From contig JAUPVE010000023.1 in assembly GCA_030917205.1 (NCBI GenBank), positions 1 through 8,803 on the forward strand: 8,803 nucleotides of DNA, given 5' to 3'. The stretch comes from Patescibacteria group bacterium. GTDB lineage: Bacteria > Patescibacteriota > Patescibacteriia > UBA1558 > GWA2-36-10. The notes below the pieces were generated by a model, which searched no databases, was not told the origin of the DNA, and saw only the letters and a list, made by a program, of their open reading frames with translations. Position 1 is the first letter of the stretch. Each line of letters begins with the position of its first letter. Made by a program: the position numbers and the translations under genes. Positions 1-5,993 of this stretch are shown here, piece after piece.

Positions 1-1028
1 TTTTTCAAATCATCTAGAGCCACCAGGAAATCTTCAATATTCATATTTTCTAAACCACTACGTAATTGCTCTTGCACAACTTTGGTTTGCATTTTAAAAT
101 CTGGCGAATCTACATAGGCCTGTAACTGATCTTTTACATTTTGCAAAATATTTTTTACTCTCCTAATCTGCTCTTTGACCCCACCAGACAAAACCTTGTC
201 TACTGATGACAAGCCCTGATTTCTTTGGATCCTAGAATACTCACTAGGATCTACGCCACTAGCCCTTGCTTTGGCAGTTCTGATATTCAAAAGTTTTTGC
301 CAGATACTCTCTCCGGTTTTTTCGTCAATATAATCGCTTAATTCTTCTTTGATAAAAACTCTGAACAATGCCCCTAGTTCTGGTCTTTCAGGTATAAATC
401 TTATAGGGTCACTGGATACTTCTCGGCCCTTATCTCTAAAAGATCTCTGAATGCCAAAGTGAATCGCCTGACCACTTGTCTCCCCTCTGCTCTGCAAAGA
501 TTGAGGGTCTAGTGTCAACATCTCATCAATCCCATCCAAATAATCCAACTGCTCTGGCACAAGCTCAGCTTCTAAACCGTCGATACCTAAATCATTGACG
601 GTTTTTAAAAAAACTTGACTATGGTCTTTGGCTGTTTCTTGTTGTAAATTATCACGAACAGAACTTTCTCTAGTATACTCTCGATGCTTGCGAGTGGCTG
701 CTCCGATCCTTTTATCTATTGCTTCTTGATGTAAGTTTCTCAAGATCTCATTTTGATCCTTGTTAGCTTCACTCTTGGCCACTCTATAGTAATCAGCATA
801 AGATACGCCTAGTCGTTGAAGATATTCACCAAAAGTAAGTAGCTTTATTTGACCCAAGCTATTAAGCTCGACTTTATCTGTTTCTCGAAAAATCCTGTCT
901 ATGGCACTGATAATTTCTGGGTGGACTACTCTGTGTTTATTTCTATGAATATCATAAAATTCCACCGCACTTGGAGCTTTTTTTATTTCTGGCTCTAAGA
1001 CTGCACTAGCAAATTTTGATTCATTCAT
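1..1028 (-). CDS. Unrecognised charged soluble protein, C-terminus cut by the window edge
   Basis: A reading frame open from an ATG at 1028 down to the left edge gives at least 342 residues with no stop. It begins MNESKFASAVLEPEIKK. I do not recognise the family. There is no signal peptide and no membrane segment. The protein is rich in Glu, Lys, Arg and Gln and looks mostly helical, especially around residues 90-135 and from about 285 to the edge. The chosen ATG lies 7 bases after the stop of the GtrA-like gene on the same strand, so the two are probably cotranscribed. The leader before the ATG is A/T-rich with no clear Shine-Dalgarno. The long uninterrupted frame, ordinary amino-acid composition and operon position support a real gene. 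The stop lies outside the window, so full length and any C-terminal domain are unknown. Confidence 0.8.
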   Translation of the reverse strand, partial: MNESKFASAVLEPEIKKAPSAVEFYDIHRNKHRVVHPEIISAIDRIFRETDKVELNSLGQIKLLTFGEYLQRLGVSYADYYRVAKSEANKDQNEILRNLHQEAIDKRIGAATRKHREYTRESSVRDNLQQETAKDHSQVFLKTVNDLGIDGLEAELVPEQLDYLDGIDEMLTLDPQSLQSRGETSGQAIHFGIQRSFRDKGREVSSDPIRFIPERPELGALFRVFIKEELSDYIDEKTGESIWQKLLNIRTAKARASGVDPSEYSRIQRNQGLSSVDKVLSGGVKEQIRRVKNILQNVKDQLQAYVDSPDFKMQTKVVQEQLRSGLENMNIEDFLVALDDLK

Positions 1029-1035
1029 ATAAAAA

Positions 1036-1455
1036 TTATCTTATTTTAAAAGTAAAATACTTATTACCCAAAAAATTACCAATCGTCACTATACAAGTGG
1101 CGATTATTTTGGCATATATATACCACCAAGCGCCAAACTCTACTAATAAAAATAAAATTAAGTTATTAAGCAAAACTCCGGTAGTGGCAATTAATAAAAA
1201 AATTGACACCTGCTTAGCTAGCTGGCCAGGAACTTTAAAAGTCCAAGTTTTGTTTAAATAATAATTTATGCTAGCAGCTATAACAAAAGAAATAGTAGCT
1301 GATGCTAAATAATGCAGACCAAATTTATCAGTCAATAAGTATAAAATACCAAAATCAACTATAGCTGAACCAGTGCCGACGGTAGAGTAACGCCATAATT
1401 GATGCCAATGGCGCCGAAGATAGTTTACCCCAAAAATGAATAATTTTTTTAACAT
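1036..1455 (-). CDS. GtrA-like four-helix membrane protein
   Basis: At 139 residues this has the usual length of the GtrA family. These small inner-membrane proteins are thought to help translocate polyprenyl-phosphate-linked sugars, or otherwise serve surface-polysaccharide glycosylation. Four hydrophobic segments lie at about residues 25-42, 49-66, 84-105 and 111-130. The family's repeated motif is visible twice: NYYLNKTWTF at 64-73 after helix 2, and NFLGNKYFTF at 127-136 after helix 4. The basic N-terminus (KK, RRHWHQLWR) fits a cytosolic N-terminus. The gene starts at the ATG at 1453-1455, with no clear Shine-Dalgarno. It is divergent from the epimerase gene and is followed 7 bases later by the unrecognised gene at the left edge. 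The family is clear; the transported substrate cannot be read from the sequence. Confidence 0.9.
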   Translation of the reverse strand: MLKKLFIFGVNYLRRHWHQLWRYSTVGTGSAIVDFGILYLLTDKFGLHYLASATISFVIAASINYYLNKTWTFKVPGQLAKQVSIFLLIATTGVLLNNLILFLLVEFGAWWYIYAKIIATCIVTIGNFLGNKYFTFKIR

Positions 1456-1484
1456 TTACTTAAAAATAATGATCCTTAATTACT

Positions 1485-1511
1485 TTGACTTTACACTAAT
1501 TTTGAGATAAT
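1485..1511 (+). promoter_or_regulatory. Candidate sigma-70-type promoter of the six-gene operon
   Basis: A TTGACT box at 1485-1490 (5 of 6 to consensus) is followed after a short 15-base spacer by GATAAT at 1506-1511 (5 of 6). The -10 box is preceded by TGA at 1503-1505, an extended -10 element that can offset poor spacing. The expected start is near 1518, giving a leader of about 20 bases before the ATG at 1538. No Shine-Dalgarno is visible. Called by eye from motif and position. Confidence 0.45.
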
Positions 1512-1538
1512 CTTACTACATTAAATACTTTAAATCAA
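1510..1538 (-). promoter_or_regulatory. Candidate divergent promoter for the GtrA-like gene
   Basis: On the minus strand TTGATT (plus-strand 1533-1538) and TAAGAT (plus-strand 1510-1515) are separated by 17 bases. These match 5 of 6 and 4 of 6 consensus bases. Transcription would start near 1503, leaving a leader of about 48 bases before the ATG at 1455. The two divergent -10 boxes would overlap at 1510-1511, so the two transcripts could compete for polymerase. In AT-rich DNA such matches arise easily by chance. Confidence 0.28.
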
Positions 1539-2431
1539 TGGAAAATATGGGCCCTAAACAAAAAATAATCTTAGTCACTGGCGGCGCTGGCTTCATCGGC
1601 AGTCACTTGATCGAACAGCTGGTCAAGGACAAAAATAATCGCGTCATATCTTTAGACAATTATTTTACTGGCCACAAAACTAATCACATTGCCGGTGCTC
1701 AGTACATTAAAGGTCACACTAAAGATGTGGCCAAGCACATCAAAGTACGACCAGATATTATCTATCATCTCGGCGAATACTCTCGTGTAGCCACTAGTCT
1801 GTACGAGCCAACCTTAGTCTGGGATATGAATATTGCTGGCACCTTGGGCGTCTTAGAATTTTGGCGTAAGCATAAATGCAAACTGGTCTATGCTGGCTCC
1901 TCGACTAAATTCAATCCCGCTGGCAAAAATGGTGTGGCTGGCCGAGATCTCGCTCCTTATACTTGGGCTAAGGCCATTAATAGTGAGTTAGTAAAAAATT
2001 ATAGCCGTTGGTATAACTTAAACTATGCTACTGTTTATTTTTATAATGTCTATGGACCACGTGAAAGAGCTGGTCAGTTTACTGGCACCCATGGTACTGT
2101 CATAGAAATTTTAAAACAAGCTTACCTAAAAAATAAACCACTACCAATACGTAAGCCCGGCGATCAGACACGAGCCTTTACTCACGTCTATGACACGGTA
2201 GCTGGAATCATGTTAGCTAGCGCTAAAGGAAAAAATGATGAGTACGGCATTTGTGCCAAAGAAGTACACTCTTTACTTGAAGTAGCTAAAATGTTTGGTT
2301 CTAAAATAAAAATGCTACCACAAACTAAAACTAGCCGCTCCAGTGATAGTATTGATAGCAAAAAAATAAAAGCTCTGGGCTGGAGACAAAAACATACACT
2401 CAAACAATATATTGAAGAAATAAAAAAATAA
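1538..2431 (+). CDS. NAD-dependent epimerase/dehydratase (extended SDR, UDP-glucose 4-epimerase-like)
   Basis: This is a 297-residue enzyme of the extended short-chain dehydrogenase family, which converts nucleotide sugars using tightly bound NAD. The glycine-rich NAD loop TGGAGFIGSHL is at residues 14-24, and Asp40 (SLDNYFTG) is the usual adenosine-ribose ligand favouring NAD over NADP. The catalytic residues are Tyr141 and Lys145 in PYTWAK, with the Ser/Thr partner in SST (121-123). NVYGPR at 170-175 and the segment GDQTRAFTHVYD at 208-219 are typical substrate-side motifs. A second ATG lies three codons in (1547), and neither start has a clear Shine-Dalgarno; the first is kept. It opens a six-gene run that includes a glycosyltransferase, so it probably makes a sugar-nucleotide donor for that pathway. 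Whether it is a 4-epimerase, a dehydratase or acts on another sugar cannot be decided by eye. Confidence 0.9.
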   Translation: MENMGPKQKIILVTGGAGFIGSHLIEQLVKDKNNRVISLDNYFTGHKTNHIAGAQYIKGHTKDVAKHIKVRPDIIYHLGEYSRVATSLYEPTLVWDMNIAGTLGVLEFWRKHKCKLVYAGSSTKFNPAGKNGVAGRDLAPYTWAKAINSELVKNYSRWYNLNYATVYFYNVYGPRERAGQFTGTHGTVIEILKQAYLKNKPLPIRKPGDQTRAFTHVYDTVAGIMLASAKGKNDEYGICAKEVHSLLEVAKMFGSKIKMLPQTKTSRSSDSIDSKKIKALGWRQKHTLKQYIEEIKK

Positions 2432-2435
2432 ATTT

Positions 2436-3065
2436 ATGAATAATGAAAAAATGCCACACGGCGATGATCCTATGCAACATGTGGAACAAAAAATTTTTAA
2501 TGAGGCTGGAGAAAGAATAACTAAAGATGAAGAATATATGACTATAATTTCTGAAATTCACTCACTAAAAAGATCCGCGGATGTGACATCACGCGTCATG
2601 TTGGAACGAGTTCAAAACGACGAAAAACCCGACGTTATTGCCTCTTGGAAGGCAGATATAGAAAGAAGCAACCGAGAAATAGAACGACTTGAAGAAAAAG
2701 CAAGGGCCTTAAAAAAGGGCAGTGTCGTTTTTGACAACAACGAGCTTGGATACTCTATTGCAAGAGAAGCGCTTGAGTTATTACGTGAAGTAGTGAAAAG
2801 ATGGCAAGTCGGCGGAGAAACTGCTTACCGTCAACTAGACGAAGAGCTGTCCGATGGTTTTCGTGACAGCATTATTGAAAATGAGGATACGCTAAACCAC
2901 ATGGAAGTATTAGCTATGGATAAACTAAAGGAAGCAATGAACCAAGAAATTCCACATGAATTTAAAACATATATATTAGATGCAATTGTAGATTATCTTA
3001 AGGTTGGTAACGATACTAAGATGATGAAAGAGGCCGAAATTATAGCCAACAAACTAGCAAAATAA
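2436..3065 (+). CDS. Unrecognised charged helical protein, possible coiled coil
   Basis: This 209-residue protein is not one I recognise. It has no signal peptide, no membrane segment, no cysteine and no visible catalytic motif. It is strongly acidic/basic and predicted mostly helical. Residues about 70-95 (WKADIERSNREIERLEEKAR) have a heptad-like spacing that could form a short coiled coil. A second helical block, about residues 105-170, contains EALELLREVVKRW and MEVLAMDKLKEAM. Its ATG lies 4 bases after the epimerase stop, and its own stop lies 4 bases before the glycosyltransferase, so it is firmly embedded in the operon. A second ATG at codon 6 (2451) is possible but would lengthen the gap. 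A scaffold or adaptor role is only a guess from composition and position. Confidence 0.82.
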   Translation: MNNEKMPHGDDPMQHVEQKIFNEAGERITKDEEYMTIISEIHSLKRSADVTSRVMLERVQNDEKPDVIASWKADIERSNREIERLEEKARALKKGSVVFDNNELGYSIAREALELLREVVKRWQVGGETAYRQLDEELSDGFRDSIIENEDTLNHMEVLAMDKLKEAMNQEIPHEFKTYILDAIVDYLKVGNDTKMMKEAEIIANKLAK

Positions 3066-3069
3066 ACTT

Positions 3070-4275
3070 ATGAAAAAAATATTAATTTTCTCTCTGGCCT
3101 ACTACCCCAACCAAGTTGGTGGAGCTGAGTCATCCATCAAAGATATAACTGAGCGATTAGACCAGACTGAATTTGAATTTCACATGGTCACTTTGCGCTA
3201 TAATTCTGAATTTAAAAAAACCGAAAAAATTGGTAATGTTTTGGTCCATCGCATCGGTCTGACCAAAAAAAATCCTAGCTTTGCAGATCTGGGTAAAGCA
3301 CCTCTAGACTTTAACAAAGCTCTTTATCAATTCCTAGCCGCCGGAAAAGCCTGTCAGCTACACAGGAAATATAAATACGATGCTACCTGGGCCATGATGG
3401 CTCACTCGGCTGGTGTACCAGCAGCTATCTTTAAGATGACTCATCCTCAGATAAAATATTTCTTGACTCTTCAAGAAGGCGACCCAATAGATTACATTGA
3501 AAAAACCATGAAGCCGGTGTGGCCATTATTTACCAGGGCTTTTACTAAAGCTGACAAAGTCCAGGTGATCTCTACTTTTTTAGCCGACTGGGCTAAAAAA
3601 CGTGGAGTGCCTGATGATAAAATTGAACTGATCTATGATGGTGCTAACCCTCGAGACTTGAACGAAGTTGTTTCCGAACAAGAAGTAACTGAACTGAAAA
3701 AAACCTTAAATAAAAAAGCTGGTGAAATTTATTTAGTAAATACTGCTCGCTTAGTTCACCAAAAAGCTAACGACGATGTCATTCGTGCTTTGAAATTATT
3801 ACCAGATAATATCAAATTTTTAATAGTTGGTGACGGTCCGGATGAAGCCATGTTGAAAAATCTAGCCAAAGAATCTGGTGTAGAAAATCGAGTAATTTTT
3901 ACTGGCCGTGTTGATAGATCAGAAGTCACTAAATATCGTAAAGCAGCTGATGTCTTCGTTTGTCCCAGTAGATCAGAAGGCTTAGGTCACGCCTTGCTAT
4001 CAGCCATGGCTTCTCGCCTACCAGTCATCGCTACCCAAGAAGGCGGTTTAGCTGAATTTATTTTTGATGCTCAGAAAAATCCTGATAAAGAAACAACCGC
4101 TTGGGCCGTTGATAAAGATTCGCCAGAACAAATTGTATCGGCTGTAAAAGATATCTTGGCTAATCCAGAAAAGACAAAAAAAATCACTGATACCGCCCGT
4201 CGAATGGTAGAAACAAAATATAACTGGGACATGATAGCCCAAGATATGAGAGATAAAATATTTTCTATTAGCTAA
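3070..4275 (+). CDS. Family 4 glycosyltransferase (GT-B fold)
   Basis: This 401-residue protein has the full length and both Rossmann domains of a GT4 retaining glycosyltransferase, which moves a sugar from a nucleotide donor to a lipid- or glycan-linked acceptor at the cytosolic membrane face. The N-terminal acceptor domain starts MKKILIFSLAYYPNQVGGAE, with the family's GGAE at 17-20. In the donor domain, ARLVHQK (226-232) carries the Arg and Lys that bind the nucleotide phosphates. LIVGDGPDE (251-259) and VIFTGRV (275-281) follow. The EX7E region is SEGLGHALLSAMA (302-314): the first Glu (303) is present, but the position of the second holds Ser311. The ATG is 4 bases after the preceding stop. 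Donor and acceptor are unknown; the upstream epimerase suggests a sugar made in the same operon. Confidence 0.93.
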   Translation: MKKILIFSLAYYPNQVGGAESSIKDITERLDQTEFEFHMVTLRYNSEFKKTEKIGNVLVHRIGLTKKNPSFADLGKAPLDFNKALYQFLAAGKACQLHRKYKYDATWAMMAHSAGVPAAIFKMTHPQIKYFLTLQEGDPIDYIEKTMKPVWPLFTRAFTKADKVQVISTFLADWAKKRGVPDDKIELIYDGANPRDLNEVVSEQEVTELKKTLNKKAGEIYLVNTARLVHQKANDDVIRALKLLPDNIKFLIVGDGPDEAMLKNLAKESGVENRVIFTGRVDRSEVTKYRKAADVFVCPSRSEGLGHALLSAMASRLPVIATQEGGLAEFIFDAQKNPDKETTAWAVDKDSPEQIVSAVKDILANPEKTKKITDTARRMVETKYNWDMIAQDMRDKIFSIS

Positions 4276-4286
4276 CACATAAGAAA

Positions 4287-4802
4287 GTGGCAATATTTAA
4301 CGGAAAAATCAGACCCATAGCGTCAGACGATCTGTCCGCTAGTAAAAAGATACTTTCTTCTTGGCTAAATGCTGAAGAGGTCGAACACTATTTTGGCTTT
4401 ATCAAAAATAGCCTAGACAAGCAAACTGGTAGCTTAATATTTGACAACCATTATTTTGTAGCCGAAACCCAAGATAAAGAAGTAATAGGCATCTTAGGCT
4501 ACAGAAAACCAATACCAAAAATGATTCCTTTTGCCGTCACAAAAAATCCGCTGGAGCTAAATATGCTCTACGTTCTCCCAAAAAACCGCCAGGGCCAAGG
4601 GGTGGGCACTGCCTTAGTGAATGAAGTTGAAAAAATGATGCAGCAAAAAAAATACACCGAGATATTAGTGCGTAGTGCTAAAAAGTTTGAAAAATCAGGA
4701 TGGGGATTTTATGATCAATTACTTGGCTTTAAAAGAATTGCTTTATTACAAGAATCCGCGGACGTTGATCCTGCTCAAATTTGGCAAAAAATAATTAATT
4801 AA
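4287..4802 (+). CDS. GNAT-family N-acetyltransferase
   Basis: At 171 residues this fits a single GNAT domain, which transfers an acetyl group from acetyl-CoA to an amine. The acetyl-CoA-binding motif A is clear: strand LNMLYVLP (91-98), then the loop RQGQGVGTAL (101-110), matching the family's Q/R-x-x-G-x-G/A, and a helix that follows. The C-terminal part has GWGFYDQLLGFKRI (138-151), the usual motif-B position where a Tyr precedes a 'GF' turn. The start is a GTG at 4287, 11 bases after the glycosyltransferase stop; no in-frame ATG is better placed. In this context an amino-sugar or glycan acetylation is plausible, but GNAT enzymes also acetylate proteins and small amines, so the substrate is open. 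Confidence 0.87.
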   Translation: MAIFNGKIRPIASDDLSASKKILSSWLNAEEVEHYFGFIKNSLDKQTGSLIFDNHYFVAETQDKEVIGILGYRKPIPKMIPFAVTKNPLELNMLYVLPKNRQGQGVGTALVNEVEKMMQQKKYTEILVRSAKKFEKSGWGFYDQLLGFKRIALLQESADVDPAQIWQKIIN

Positions 4803-4805
4803 AAA

Positions 4806-5402
4806 ATGGCTGAGCAAATTTTAATTAACAATACGATATATCAGGTAAAGGAAAATGATTTGCCTTGCCTCATAACTTATGCCGAAAAAACTGGTGGCTC
4901 TCATTTTTCTGTTTCCATGATTGCTGATCTGTTTTTGCAAGGACGGAAAATACTTTTTCTAACTGCCTATCCTATGGCTAAAGATAATTTTTTTCAGCAA
5001 ATCAAAGGTCACGAAAAAAATACTAGTTTTATAACTGAAGAAAATAAACTGGATGCTACTAGCCAAGCTATTATTTTAGAAAGTGGTAATGAAGCACTAT
5101 TCTTACAAACTCTAAAAAGATTAAGCGACTTAGATGAACGGATTATTTTAGTCAAAAATATGGAAGTATTTAGTCAGGCTGTTTTTGATGCTTGTCTTGA
5201 TAAACAAAAAATAATTTTATCTGGTAATATAGATAAATGTGTAGCCAAAAAACAAATAGCCGCTAAAAAATTCCATACTGTTGTTGTATTTAGCCAATCA
5301 GAGATCAATCTAGGAGTAGATCTGCCAGTATTAGAAAAATACACCGGCTACTGGCATGGTGAAGAAATAAGTGGATCAGCAAAACTTAAATTTAATCAAT
5401 AA
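4806..5402 (+). CDS. Unrecognised protein resembling a P-loop ATPase with a degenerate Walker A
   Basis: This 198-residue cytosolic protein matches no family I can name with certainty. Its order of elements looks like a RecA/AAA-type core: a strand PCLITYAE (20-27), a glycine loop TGGSHFS (29-35), a helix, and a second strand KILFLTAYP (48-56). Further strands are QAIILESG (87-94), RIILVKNME (112-120), KIILSGN (135-141) and HTVVVFSQSE (157-166). In a working P-loop the loop would read GxxxxGK(S/T). Here no Lys precedes the Ser, so normal ATP hydrolysis is doubtful. The C-terminus carries an aromatic stretch, YTGYWHGE (179-186). It starts at an ATG 3 bases after the GNAT stop and has no Shine-Dalgarno. 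The P-loop relationship is an inference from pattern alone. Confidence 0.8.
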   Translation: MAEQILINNTIYQVKENDLPCLITYAEKTGGSHFSVSMIADLFLQGRKILFLTAYPMAKDNFFQQIKGHEKNTSFITEENKLDATSQAIILESGNEALFLQTLKRLSDLDERIILVKNMEVFSQAVFDACLDKQKIILSGNIDKCVAKKQIAAKKFHTVVVFSQSEINLGVDLPVLEKYTGYWHGEEISGSAKLKFNQ

Positions 5403-5409
5403 ATATTAT

Positions 5410-5949
5410 ATGGAACTCCTAGAAAAAGCTCATCGCCTAATGATAAGGGCTCATGGAAAACAAGTAAGAAAAACCGATGGCTCACCCTATGTGACTCACC
5501 CGATGATGGTGGCTAAAAAATTGGCCCGCTTGAATTTTCCAGATGAGGTGATTGCTGCGGCCATGATCCACGATGTATTAGAGGATACGAATATCACTGA
5601 GCAACAACTACGCCAAGAATTAGGCGATGAAGTAGTAGATATTATCTTACCACTTTCGGAAGATAAAAAACTAGAATGGGAAGATCGCAAGAAAAAATAT
5701 ATCAGTGATGTCAAAAATGGCAGTTCAGCCACTAAAGCTGTCTCTATAGCCGATAAAATCCATAATCTAGAAAGTATTATCGCCACCCACCAAAACATGG
5801 GCTCTGATATTTGGAGTAAATTTAACAGACCTAAAGAACAAAAACTACAATTTGAAAAAGAAATGCTAAAGGCATTTCAAGAATCCTGGGATCACCCTAT
5901 GATCGCTGAATATGAAAAATTATTGAAGCAAGTGGAAAAATTAGATTAA
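5410..5949 (+). CDS. Stand-alone HD hydrolase of the RelA/SpoT (small alarmone hydrolase, MESH1-like) type
   Basis: The 179-residue protein consists essentially of the HD_4 domain found at the N-terminus of RelA/SpoT proteins, which removes the 3' pyrophosphate of (p)ppGpp using a metal ion. Visible signature residues, numbered from the chosen start, are RK (20-21), GSPYVTHP with His30, HDVLEDT with His54-Asp55 and Glu58-Asp59, and ADKIHN with Asp115 and Asn119. All expected metal and catalytic positions are present, so it is probably active. There is no synthetase, TGS or ACT domain. A start at 5371 would add 13 residues but overlap the previous gene by 32 bases. The ATG at 5410, 7 bases after that gene's stop and directly before ELLEKAHRLMIRAHG, fits the family better. 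It is the last gene of the run and ends just before a strong terminator. A related nucleotide could be the true substrate. Confidence 0.88.
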   Translation: MELLEKAHRLMIRAHGKQVRKTDGSPYVTHPMMVAKKLARLNFPDEVIAAAMIHDVLEDTNITEQQLRQELGDEVVDIILPLSEDKKLEWEDRKKKYISDVKNGSSATKAVSIADKIHNLESIIATHQNMGSDIWSKFNRPKEQKLQFEKEMLKAFQESWDHPMIAEYEKLLKQVEKLD

Positions 5950-5951
5950 AC

Positions 5952-5989
5952 AATACAGCCCAGCCTCTCGCGAGAGGCTGGGCTGTATT
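5952..5989. terminator. Perfect-palindrome bidirectional terminator
   Basis: A 38-base perfect palindrome, with arms 5952-5970 and 5971-5989, lies between two convergent genes (stops at 5949 and 5994). As RNA it folds into a 17-base-pair GC-rich stem with a CGCG tetraloop at 5969-5972. The plus strand continues with GTATTTTATTT, a good U-tract for the six-gene operon. The minus strand continues with TATTGTTTAAT, a weaker one for the phosphotransferase gene. Both transcripts can form the same hairpin, so it should stop transcription in both directions. Confidence 0.9.
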
Positions 5990-5993
5990 TTAT

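Noticed and set aside
1016..1261. Plus-strand 81-codon open frame
   Set aside because: It lies antisense to the GtrA-like gene, whose motifs and helices are clear, and its product has no recognisable domain.
2188..2403. Minus-strand 71-codon open frame
   Set aside because: Antisense to the C-terminal part of the epimerase, with no supporting start region or domain.
4048..4293. Minus-strand 81-codon open frame
   Set aside because: Antisense to the end of the glycosyltransferase; the composition is that of a shadow frame.
2575..4761. Identical short CCGCGG-containing words at 2575-2580 and 4756-4761
   Set aside because: The similarity covers about ten bases, lies in two unrelated coding frames, and is best explained by chance.
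5371..5409. Upstream ATG giving a 13-residue extension of the HD hydrolase
   Set aside because: It would overlap the previous gene by 32 bases, whereas every other gene here starts after the preceding stop, and the family begins at the ELLEKAHRLMIRAHG helix.
5496..5798. Minus-strand 100-codon open frame
   Set aside because: It is a shadow opposite the conserved catalytic core of the HD hydrolase; its Ser/Ile/Leu-rich product looks like a reverse-strand translation.
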